Assembly (NCBI GenBank): GCA_043228905.1
Contig: JBHGNT010000003.1
Location: 12,772,001 to 12,836,000 of the forward strand
Source of the DNA: Azolla caroliniana
Lineage: Eukaryota; Polypodiophyta
DNA length: 64,000 nucleotides
Direction: 5' to 3'
A program made the translations under genes and the position numbers. The notes below the pieces were generated by a model. It saw only the letters and a list, made by a program, of their open reading frames with translations, ran no database searches and was not told where the DNA came from. Shown here piece by piece: positions 21,283 to 31,127 of the stretch (positions are counted from its first letter, which is position 1; the number at the start of each line of letters is the position of its first letter).

Positions 21283-24200
21283 ATGAACTCCGACTACGGC
21301 GACCGTGGCGGAATGTTCATAATGAAGCACAAAGCGCACTCAATGTCCGCACTTGCGTCAACTACCGATTCCACTCCGAACGGTGTATGGTTTGTTGATT
21401 CAGGCGCATCCAATCACATGAAATCTCATGAAGATTGGTTTCGGGAACTACAGAAGCCCAAACGTCCCGGATATGTCAAAACAGGAGATGACACGACTCA
21501 CCCAATACAGCATATAGGGAACGTCCCATTCGGAAACGTCAACAAATAGACCTACCTCAAGAACGTGTTGCATGTCCCCTCTATTACAAAAAACCTGGTC
21601 TCGGTTGGCCAGATTGTCGAACAAGGAATGCAAGTACGCTTCAATAACGATGGGTGCTTCATCGAAAAAGGCGATCAAGTCATAGCTCACGGCCGTCGTG
21701 AAGGCCATATGTTCATCCTCGAATCGAGCGAGGTAAAGTCGGCCATGTTTGCAAAGGGCCAGAAAGTCGAAACCGACTTGAAACTATAGCACAAGAGAAT
21801 TGGCCACATCAATCTCCAAAAGCTCCAGAACATGCAATCGAAAGGAGTTGTAATCGGACTCCCGAACTTTACGGCGAAGGAGATTACAGGCGTATGAGAA
21901 GCATGTTAGTTTGAAAGCAACGCCATCACCCATTCCCTAAAGAGTGGAATGTGAGCAAAGGAATCCCTGATGTCGTACATTCAGATGTGTGGGGACCAGC
22001 CCAGACAGCAAAATGCGGCGGATGTCGATACTATGTCACGTTCATCGACGACTTCTCCAGGAACACCTAGATCTATCTGATGAAGGAGAAGATTGAAGTG
22101 TTCAAGCACTTTCAGACATTCAAAGCCGAAGTCGAAAAATCTACGAGTCGACATGTACGTTGTCTTCGATCAGATGGAGGCAAAGAATATTTTTGAAATG
22201 AATTTTCGGCATATCTCTGAAAAGAAGGAATCCGACGAGAGTTTTCGGCATACCTCAGAAAAACGGCGTAGCAGAGCGTAAAAATTGCCATGTAGTAGAA
22301 GTCGCACGAGCCATGATGAACGAGAAGAACTTGCCAAAATGATATTGGGTAGAAGCGGCAAATACGGTCGTATATCTCATGAATAGGTGCACAACCTTAG
22401 GAGTACACGATATAACTCCGCATGAGAAATTCTTTGGAAAGAAGCCAGACTTGTCACATGTCCGCATTTTCGGTTCTATCGCCTACGTACATATTCCCGA
22501 CGATACGCGGCAAAATCTTGACCCAAAGTCGGAGAAATGTATCCTCGTAGGATACTCACTCGAACAGAAGGGGTACAAATGCTACAACCCATCTACCCGT
22601 AAGGTTCGAATAAGTCGAGACATAATCTTCGATGAATATGCATCCTGGTATGCACTATAGAATACTTCGACTCCAACCCCGCTCGACACAGATTACACTA
22701 AAATAGAAATAGAAGCTCAGGATCGGCTCACAAAGATGTTAGAAGACAACCCAATTACGACACGGCTGAGTGGGCCATCAGAGCCGCCAAGCGATGAAAG
22801 CACATCTCGGCCGAGTCCGAAGCTTGACAAAGGGAAGGCGAAAATGCGGGATTCATATGAAGATCAGGAAGAGACCGAGATGCTTCACTCTCTTGATAGT
22901 GAATTTGAAGATCTCGACATCCGCATAGATGGAGCGAAGAAAGCCATACTCCCCACGGATCGAGAGCTACACCGATCCACACATGAAATGAACCCTGTAA
23001 ACCGCTACGACTACAATGAGTACGTGGCGTATCACTACGCTTTTATGATGAAAGTAGCGTCAGTACGGGAACCAAAAACACTTTCTGACGCCGCAAAGGA
23101 TCCATGATGGGTCGACAGGATGAATGAGGAGATGGAAGCTTTATGCAAAAATGAGACATGGGATCTCGTTCCTCTCCCCCCGAACAAGAAAGCGATTGGC
23201 TGCAGATGGATATACAAAGTAAAATACAATGCAGATGGATCCGTAAATCGCTTCAAAGCATGGCTCGTTGCGAAAGGCTACGCGCAAACGCATGGCATAG
23301 ACTACGAAGAAATCTTTGCCTCAGTGGCAAAGATGACAACTGTACGGACAGTAATTGCACTCGCCGCAACGAAGGGATGGCACCTTCACCAGATGGACGT
23401 GAAAAATGCTTTCCTCCAAGGAGAGTTAGAAGAAGAGGTGTACATGATACAACCACCCGGATTCGAATCGCATAAACATCTGCATGCCGTATGCCGACTC
23501 AAGAAGCCACTCTACGGCCTCAAACAAGCACCGCGTGCTTGGCATTCGAAGATCACAGTATCTTCATCAAGTCGGATTTCGGATGTCAAAATCTAATACT
23601 TCTCTATACATCCGAAATGAGTCGGATAACCCCATCATCATCATCCTATAGGTGGAGGACTTGGTCATTGGAGGAAAGGATCTCGCCAAGATCAACAAAG
23701 TCAGAACACTTCTCTCCGACAGATTCGAAATGAAAGACCTGCATGAACTCCATTACTTCTTAGGCATTGAAGTAATTCGGACACCAGTCTGGATAATGAT
23801 CTCACAACGACACTATGTCCTCAACTTACTCTACAAGTTCAGAATGACTGAGTGCAAGCTTGTGTCTACCCCTCTCTATCGTGACCTAAAGATTGATGCC
23901 AATTCCGGAATTGCTGAGACCAAGCCAACTCAATATCGACAACTGATCGGTAGTTTGATCTATCTAACCATTACGCGACCTGAACTCAGTTATTCGGTCG
24001 GCCTACTTAGCCAATTCATGCAGAATCCGCGAAGCCTTCATCTTGATTGTGCTAAGAAGATACTACGGTATGTCAGTACGACAATGGCTTACGACATCAT
24101 GTATAAGTCGAACACGACTATTCGACCCGAAGGGTATAGAGACCCGGACTGGGCAGGCTATAAAGCGGAAAGACGATCCATCTCCGGATTTGTCTTTTTC

Positions 24201-24636
24201 CTCGGCAACGGAGCAATCTCTTGGAGTAGCAAGAAACAGCCGACAGTCGCACTGTTGAGAATATAGGGGCGCAACAGTCGCCACATGCAAAGCCGTATGG
24301 CTTAAACGCATACTAAAGGATCTGGGCATTTCAATCAAGGATCCAATTTGTCTCTACTGCGACAACATGAGTAGTATCTACCTGGCGCAGAACCCCATAT
24401 TCAACACGCGGACTAAATATATCAAAGTGCATTACCACTTCATTTGCGAGCGCGTACAAGCCAGCGAGATCGATCTACAACATACTAGTACACACCTCCA
24501 AGTTGTTGATATATTTGCGAAGGCGTTAGGAGTAGACAAGCTCAAGAATTTTGCATCGGACCTGGGTCTCATGACATCTACATCCGAACTTGAGGGGAAG
24601 TACAGGTACAAGCGACATGGAAGCAATACTCAATGA
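21283..24636 (+). pseudogene. Element B pol remnant (protease, integrase, RT, RNase H)
   Basis: Pieces in copia order, broken by stops and shifts: protease VDSGASNHM near 21395; stop at about 21547-21549; integrase pieces 21565-22660 with SDVWGPAQTA; the linker 22736-23107; RT from about 23120 with ALAATKGWHLHQMDVK. At the RT active site (23649-23660) the Tyr codon is a stop and the following residues are V-E-D, so catalysis is lost twice over. RNase H pieces run from 23652 to 24636 and end in the typical VDIFAKAL tail. The STTEAEY motif is destroyed near 24255. It cannot encode a working polymerase. Confidence 0.88.
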
Positions 24637-24752
24637 TACGCAACACATACGCAATTGATCGAGTACGCAAGTACGCAACACAGCCGACTAGACAAGTCGA
24701 AGTATGAACCGAACAACCTTCTCGACAGATAGAAGTTGTGTTCGAAGGGGCG

Positions 24753-24958
24753 TGTTGAGAGTCGAACTCAACTTCCCATAGATAGGTTTCACACTAGCTC
24801 ATGGACATGTTGGGTTAGTTTTGTAAATAGTAGAAAGGACACTTGCCCTAGCTTAGTTGGTATATATATAAACCAACGCATTGTAACTTAGTTTCGCTTG
24901 GATGTTTTATGTTGATGTATTTTTGGTTAATATACAGTTTTTCTATCTTTGCCTTAAG

Positions 24959-25001
<43 letters not shown>

Positions 25002-25075
25002 TTGCCTCAGACACACACACAACCTCAATCTTCTTCTGCTGCATTGCAATCACTCTTGCCTCCCATTCGGTTACA
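24753..25075 (+). repeat. Element B 3' LTR
   Basis: 323 bp, TGTTGAGAGTCG to CCATTCGGTTACA, preceded by a purine tract GAAGGGG at 24744-24750 (two bases before the LTR) and followed by ACCTC. The CT tract at about 24959-24998 is longer than in the 5' LTR. Confidence 0.92.
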
Positions 25076-25550
25076 ACCTCTTCTCGAATAGTTGAAGCTT
25101 CTCAATGAATATGTGGTAGAGTCACAAGTTATTTGCCAACAACTTCTTGTAGATCATGCAACAAAACCTACAATAGGAGGAGACATAGATGTTGTGATGT
25201 TGGGTCACAACAAGGACATTGAGTAGAGATGGTATGAACACAATGAGCAGAGGGGACATAGTGAGCAAAGAATGCCTGATACACCATAGATGGGTCACAA
25301 TAATAACAAAGAGCAGAGAATGCATGTTCGCTAGAAATGGGTCACAACCACAACAAAGAGCAGAGAACTCTTGTTCGCTCTGGATGATGTGACACAACAA
25401 GCAGGAACGAGTAGAGATGGTGGGGACATAGTGAGCAAAGGGGATAGAGTGAGTAGAGAGCGCCTTGAGGTTGTAGAAGCTTCAAAGCAAACACAAAACA
25501 TGGTTGCCTAGAGGTGCAGATGGTCTAAAGCGTCGCCACAAATTGAACAC
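25076..25550. other. Flank of element B, no gene seen
   Basis: Continuation of the DNA into which B inserted. Phrases such as GGGTCACAAC, AACAAAGAGCAGAGAA and GGGGACATAGTGAGCAAAG recur irregularly between about 25200 and 25440, so it is a weak degenerate repeat. I see no convincing coding frame. Confidence 0.45.
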
Positions 25551-25589
25551 CTGTGAATGTAGGAGAAGCAAAGAGAGATCTGCGAGAGA

Positions 25590-25594
25590 GGGAG

Positions 25595-25677
<83 letters not shown>

Positions 25678-25800
25678 TAACTTGAACATCCACTTACGTG
25701 AGGTAGGAGAAGGAGAGAGAGAGAGAGAGAGAGAGAAAGAAAGAGAGTAACTTGAACATCCACTTACGTGAGGTACGAGAAGGAGAGAGAGAGAGACTCG
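25590..25800. repeat. GA microsatellite with duplicated flank
   Basis: A (GA)n tract of about 75 bp near 25597-25672, then AGAGTAACTTGAACATCCAC plus TTACGTGAGGTA, another short GA tract, and the same roughly 45-bp flank again (25744-25785), followed by more GA. The duplication probably arose by slippage or unequal exchange between GA tracts. Confidence 0.88.
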
Positions 25801-26280
25801 CTCACTCACTCACCTTCAACAATTAAAAACTCTGTATAAGTTTACCTCGACATATGCACCTTCAACCTAAACTAGAATTTATTACACAAGGGACACTTGG
25901 ACAGAGATGTAACAATGGAAAGATGTGTGGGTTTATTGCTCTTTTAAAATTTGAACCCATTGAATGTGACTTTTCTTTTTCTAATATGTAATGATAAACT
26001 TTTTAGTCACTTTTATTGGATTTATTTTAAATTATAGCGTTTATTCTCTTCATTGAAATAGTACTAAAATTTTGGCCAAAAGTTGGTACACCGTAGCTTG
26101 CTTTCACCCTTTCCTTTATCCTGAATTTGGCCCATCTGAAAGGGACCTAATTCTGAACGTATATATGACTCAAGTTCTTGTGTCCGGGGAAATGTAATGG
26201 CATCGCGTTGTTTAGGTAAATCCGGCATTAATGACTCATGTACGAATCAAACAAAGCATGAATGTGCTAAATGTGGAGAT
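25801..26280. other. AT-rich stretch, nothing recognised
   Basis: No coding frame, terminus, tandem repeat or RNA gene recognised. Confidence 0.4.
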
Positions 26281-26627
26281 GAACTTGAGCCGGCTACAAC
26301 CGACTAGTTACGTACACATTACACAGATAGATTACGATACAAAACACAATGTATGAGGCAGACAGAATTCTATTATCCAAGACACACAGACCTACAATAC
26401 TATTCGATTAGCTTTTTACAGGCTTCCCATGTCCCTTTTTATAGGGATCATGGACGACTACGAATCAACGCATGAAACTTCCCGCTATTTTTATTGCTTC
26501 GCACGACCCCACCCACTTTTAGTTCCGTCGAGGTTGGGTTCAGCTCGGCGGCATCCTCGTTCCATTCGTGCTCCTATGGGGTCGAGATTGGATTTGGCTC
26601 GGCTATGGCCACATCCTATTCATCCTT
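26281..26627 (-). other. Possible LTR or 3' region downstream of an unknown minus-strand frame
   Basis: On the minus strand this contains a TATA-like CCCTATAAAAAGG (about 26433-26446) and an AATAAAAA signal near 26488, then CT-poor leader-like sequence. It could be the LTR of an old element whose last ORF is at 26628-26907. No second copy is in the window to prove it. Confidence 0.3.
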
Positions 26628-26907
26628 CTACGGGGTTTGTTGGGGTAGCGGCTGGGAGGGAGTCATGGGTTGCGTTTGTTGCTCTGTGATCATCGGAAAC
26701 TCCTCAGTCGGCTCCTGCTCGGTGTTGTCCACGTCTATGATGGGCATGGGATCTATGGGGTGTGGTGCATCCAGGGAGTGCTCGCTTGATTCACTACAGT
26801 CGGGAAGGTGGATGGTTTCCAGATCCTTTGCTATCTCCTCCTCTTTCTCCGCCTGCGCTCGCTCGGTCTCGTACGCTTCTTGCTCCAATGCGTAGTCGAT
26901 TTGATCT
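26628..26907 (-). pseudogene. C-terminal fragment of an unknown acidic protein, cut by element E
   Basis: The minus-strand frame beginning at the E junction reads DQIDYALEQEAYETERAQAE, then becomes Pro/Glu/Thr-rich, and ends at a stop at 26628-26630. It is acidic, has a short predicted helical or coiled-coil start, and has no motif I recognise. Its upstream part would lie beyond E, outside the window. It could be a host gene end or part of an older retroelement. Confidence 0.35.
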
Positions 26908-27155
26908 TGTAGAAATCGGCAACTATACAAATAGAGATTGATTGCTAGAGAGAGAGAGAGATCACACATACACAAAATTGTTCTATTTTGATTGTGTGTT
27001 ACATTAGCCAAAATGGCGTGTTTGTAGAGATGATGGACAAAAAGTTATGTCTCTTCAAATGAAGAGTTTTCTCTGAAGTGTAATAATAAATAACTCTTCG
27101 TAATAGTTGTTTTTAAAATAATAGATAAATATTATATTTAGATTAAATATTTCCA
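26908..27155 (-). repeat. Element E 3' LTR (probable)
   Basis: About 248 bp between plus-strand TGTAGAAATCGG and AAATATTTCCA, lying next to the G-run polypurine tract where a 3' LTR belongs. It contains a short GA tract near 26947-26961. The boundaries rest on the TG...CA rule and the tract only, because the 5' LTR is outside the window. Confidence 0.6.
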
Positions 27156-27188
27156 CCCCCCCCCCCCCACCCCACCCCCCCCCCCCCT
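27156..27188 (-). promoter_or_regulatory. Element E polypurine tract, unusually long G run
   Basis: A plus-strand C run of about 33 bases broken by two A residues, that is a nearly pure G tract on the element's strand, between the RNase H end and the probable 3' LTR. Polypurine tracts are normally 8-15 bases, so this one may have expanded. Confidence 0.65.
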
Positions 27189-27199
27189 TAAGCTAAATA

Positions 27200-27414
27200 T
27201 TATTTTATTCAAAAGTATTGTCCATCGACGAATAGTTTGGCATTGTTAGACCAATCTTTCGGCAACAAGTGATATGCTTTGTTTGAGGTACTGGCTTTGT
27301 TAGAAAATCGGCCCACATTAGTGTTGTGGACGCATACTTCAAATCTAACTTCTTCTCTTTGATTAAGTCTCATAGAAAGTGATGCATGAAAGAGACATGT
27401 CGAATATTATCACT
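27200..27414 (-). pseudogene. Element E RNase H, C-terminal end
   Basis: The minus strand reads SFMHHFL, a stop, DLIKEKKLDLKYAS, then ADFLTKPVPQTKH. This is the copia RNase H tail, normally H-I-D-x-R-x-H-F-x-R ... ADxLTK. D is inserted just upstream, and the preceding residues continue at 37443. Confidence 0.85.
27410..27414. other. Target-site duplication of element D, left copy (tcact)
   Basis: TCACT at 27410-27414 recurs at 37443-37447, exactly outside the ends of D. Confidence 0.92.
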
Positions 27415-27877
27415 TGTTATTGCTAGGGCTGGACAACAGCCTAACACAGGGTGTCCACTTAAGACACGTCACCAAAGGGTGGTACGGTAGAATGACTTAC
27501 GACACAACGCTTAATTAGACCTTAATCGATTACTTAGCCATCTGTAATTAACACGCGTAAGATATAACAATGAATACAGAACGGTAATCAACACTGGAAG
27601 ATTAAGACAATAAGCTTTATTAATTATCCGCGCTTGATTACATTGTAACCGGGCCTTTATATAGGTCTCCGGTGCGAAATACAAAACGGTGCCAACCGGC
27701 ACCTTTACGGGATCGTTCCGGATCCGGATCGGCATAACGATTCCGGTCTGTCTGTCCACATCTTCTTACATAATAATATATATATATTAAGACTACTAAT
27801 TACAACAGTTCCCGAATAACTATTCCTTTCACACTCTAGTTTGGACCTCCTTAAGCCTTCTTTGTCGGCCGGTAACA
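27415..27877 (-). repeat. Element D 3' LTR
   Basis: 463 bp, plus-strand TGTTATTGCTAGGG to GGCCGGTAACA. The minus-strand TATA box CTATATAAAG lies around 27656-27665. It has the same length as the 5' LTR, with about 24 differences by eye, almost all transitions. Confidence 0.93.
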
Positions 27878-28126
27878 CATGGCACGCCTGTGGGACAATA
27901 CCTTGTACGTCGAACCCATTATCCGGCCCTTTTACGCTTCGTTCAAAATGTCCAGAATGCTTTGCTCCAAAATTTCCAATGGCTCGTCGGGAATCTGTTG
28001 TTGCTGCTGTGGCTGCTGCTGTTGTTCCGTTTGTGGTTGTGGCTGCTGCTCCGTTTGTTGCTCTGGCACCGACGTTTCCATCGTTGGTTCCTACGTCGGA
28101 GTTGTCTGTGGCTGACTGACCCTGGC

Positions 28127-30989
28127 CTATTCCCCGTCCGGTCTTTGCACCGACGATGGTTCCTCATTACTAAGGTTGACCATTGTCTCCTTTCGCGCTT
28201 TTTCTTCCCGGAGCCGGGACCGCTCATAGCTTTCGAACTGGATTTGAGCCTCCAGCCGATCGTCGTCCAGTTGAGCTACGAGCTGCCGGACCTGCACCAA
28301 TTGTTCATCCACCAGGGCTGTGAAATCTTCTGCCAGCTCATCCCTTATGGCGGTGAAGTCCTCTGAGGTCAGCGTATAACAGTCATCGCCCTCCTTTCGC
28401 CGGTTTTCCACATCTACCCTAAGCAATTGGAGTTCCGCCGTATTTTGCGCCCATTTCGCCCACCAATGCACCGAGCTGTCATCAATCAAGCTTTTGGTCT
28501 TAGTCAGCCATGACAGGAGGATGCACTGGATCCGTTCGGCTCCCATCTGTGATTTATTTTCTACGGCTTGTCGCTCTTCCTTCAATTGCTTGATGATCCG
28601 AACCGTGTCTGCCTCCTGCTCCCTATAATGCGACAATTGATTTTGATAGGTTGTTTGCAACCTCTGTAATACCATTGTCGCCCTTTCCTTGTCTTCATGG
28701 TTCTGTTTGGGGAGCCCCATCCGGTCATTCGCCGCTTCCTCCAATAGCCTGGAACTTTCCGCTCGTTCTTCGGCGAGTGCTGTTGTGGCCCTATCAACTT
28801 CTTGCCGGAGCTCGGCCATCCATTCCTGTTGTTGCTTATGCTCCGTCTCCAGCTGCTTGTAGTCCCGATGCAGATGATCGAAATCATCGGTCTTCTGCTT
28901 CAGCCTTTGGTTGATCGGACAGCGCTCGCGGTCCTCCCATTCCTTCTTTTGCCGGAGCTCTTCCTTCAGCCTCTCGATTTCCGTTTCCGCCATCCGTCAC
29001 AACTTGTCTTTTTCCTGCAGCACTTTCTCTTTTTCCTCCTTCAGCCGGTCGTAAGCATGATGTCCTTTACGCAGGTTTTCCTCTGCCCGACGAAGGTTCT
29101 CAATAGTCTTTCTTAATTCTTCTTCGGCCGCCTTCTTCAAGTCGCGTTCGCGGCTCCGTAATGCTTCTTGTGCGGCGAGCTCATCTCGTAATTCCGCAAG
29201 CTCTTGGGCTTGTGCCGCCTTTTTCTCCGGGACAATTTGTGTCTCCGGGGTCTTATTCTTCTGTACATCAACCGGAGTAACCGGTGCTTGGACCTGCGTT
29301 GCGGTTAAGGCCATTTTGGCCATATCTACTGTGATCCGATCCAAGTTTTGTTCGAGGCACCGGATCCTTGATTGGGCCGTCTCCAGTTCATTGGTTGTGA
29401 CGAGCAACCGTTCTGTTTGCGCTCTTTCCTCTACCTCTATGCATCCGACTATTCTGGCAATTTGGTCTCCTATCCACGGGAGCCATTGGCTGCCAGTGCA
29501 CTGTTGTTTCGCTTGCACTAAGAGTTGGGCTGATGGGTTCACTCACCGGTGGCTGGTCCCGCCTTTCTGCGTCAAGTTGCGCTTCTCGTTCTGCCAACTG
29601 ACCACTTTTTCGTTCCGGCTCTGAGTGTGTTTCGGCTAGTCGCCCCTTGTCTGCTTGTTCTTGGCCGACTGGGGCGGTTGGCCTTTGTGTATCCGGCTCT
29701 TGGGTGACCGGGCTTGCCGGTGCTGCCTGTTCTGTTGAGACTTCTATGAACGGTTCCCTCCGAACCGGTTCTAGTGCCTCCCTTGGCGTGGGTTGCTCAG
29801 CGTTAGTTGCGGGCATTCCATCCTTCCGTCGGTCCGAACGCTTCCCAACTGATTCAACGGTGCTCTTCACCGGCCGCCGCTGGAGGTGTTCCGTGGGTTC
29901 TTCCTCCATTTCTTCCGCCTGAGTCCCGGCATTCATTCTTGCTGCCAGGGTGTCTGTTTCCTGTTGCAGTGATCAGTGGAGTGAGCTCTTCAGGGGCCGT
30001 GCCGGTGTCTCCTCACTTGCATCCGTCGGCCGCTTCCGGCTGGCGCGCTCCTTCACCGCCTTTTTTGTGTCGGCAGTCTTCCCCTTAGTGGCCTTGGAGG
30101 CCAAAAGTTGTTGCCGTTTCAAAGCAGGTTTCGGGGTGCCGTCCGTTGCTCTTCCCCGCTTCTTGGTTTGCACGGGCTCGACCAGTGGTGCCAACAGGGT
30201 GAGCCATTGTGTCAACGCATGCCATATTTTCCGGCCTTCCTTGCCATCCTTTCCTCTTACTATATCAATCGCCGTACACAGCCCGTCGGCGATCAACACC
30301 GGCCAATCCACCTTGACCCCTTCGTATATTGCGATGATCAAGCCTGCTCGGTTCTGAGGCATGACGGGGGGTCGAGGGTACACGTGGCCGAACTCATGGA
30401 GCACACGGGCAATTTCACGGAATAGCATATCTTCGCCGCCCTGTGTCCTGTAGCCCTTGCTAGCTAGAGAGTACTCACCGAAGTATTTGATGAGTTGCTC
30501 GGAGGTAGGATTGTCGATCGTGTAGATGCCTCCCTCCGGAAGGCCTATTAAGGCACGGATCGCCTCCTCCGTGATCACCTCCGTGTCGATTTCTTTTATA
30601 ATCTTCTCGGCCTCCTTGTGTGACGCCACCTCCATGATCATTAAGAAACCCTCCAGACCGTGCTGTCGTAACCATTTCTTGGCGGCTTCACACAACATTT
30701 GGTAGTCCATCTCTGCGTCGAGGTCGGAGAGCGTTGGCGAGGTTTGATGGTGGGGAGAGTGTGAGAGAGAAAGTTCTGAGGGAGGGGGTTCTCTGTGTGC
30801 AAGATCTCTACGATTTATCTTCATGCGTCGCTCTGCGTTTGTTCTCCTTGGTTCACAATAGGAGAAGGCCTCGATGCGTGGGGGTTTTTCTCTCTGCATC
30901 TTGGCGCCTTTTTCGAGCCTCCGCATGTGCAGGCCGTGTACTATAATAGCATTGCGTGCCATGTGGTGGTGGTTTAATGTTCTATTCAT
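28127..30989 (-). pseudogene. Element D third ORF: globular N-terminal part plus long coiled coil
   Basis: Originally one frame of roughly 900-950 codons. It is now broken by TGA codons at about 29973 and 28994-28999 and by one frame change between 29542 and 29388. The N-terminal part (about 30750-30130) looks globular, with LRQHGLEGFLMIMEV and KVDWPVLIADGLCTAIDIV, then a Lys/Arg-rich stretch with KKRGRATDG. The middle (29940-29560) is Pro/Glu/Thr/Ser-rich. The C-terminal third (29400-28130) has long heptad-like charged segments (EELRQKKEWEDRERC; RQEVDRATTALAEERAES). I see no signal peptide or membrane segment, so it is not an envelope protein. Extra ORFs downstream of integrase are known in Tat/Athila-type elements. 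The function is unknown. Confidence 0.7.
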
Positions 30990-31127
30990 AGCTCCTCGTA
31001 CCTTTTCGACGTGCCTCTTTACTCCTCGTGTGCATGGCCGTTTCCACCACTCCTTTCTATGATTTATTTGATTCGCTCCTTTATTCTTCTTCTTCTTCTT
31101 CTTCTTTTTTTGAACTTACTTGTGTGG
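30990..31127 (-). other. Short spacer between D pol and the third ORF
   Basis: Contains a GAA-rich run on the minus strand (31080-31110) and no additional domain. Confidence 0.4.

Larger units (their letters stand above)
14703..25075 (+). mobile_element. Element B: degenerate Ty1/copia retrotransposon carrying nested element C
   Basis: The LTRs (14703-15009 and 24753-25075) start TGTTGAGA, end GTTACA and are flanked by the 5-bp duplication ACCTC. The interior is 15010-24752 minus element C (15344-20636), about 4.45 kb. Gag and Pol are recognisable but carry many stops and frameshifts, the zinc knuckle has lost a Cys, and the RT motif is destroyed. The LTRs are similar apart from a few substitutions, a TATA-region dinucleotide change and a longer CT tract in the 3' copy. 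Confidence 0.93.

Noticed and set aside
25508-25809. Frames encoding Ser-Leu or Arg-Glu runs.
   Set aside because: They are translations of the GA/CT microsatellite.
28651-30425. Long plus-strand frames opposite D gene pieces.
   Set aside because: They are antisense shadows: the minus-strand frames have recognisable composition and order, and the plus ones do not.
28127-30989. An envelope-like protein in D.
   Set aside because: No signal peptide, membrane segment or Cys-rich ectodomain is visible; the sequence is charged and coiled-coil-like.
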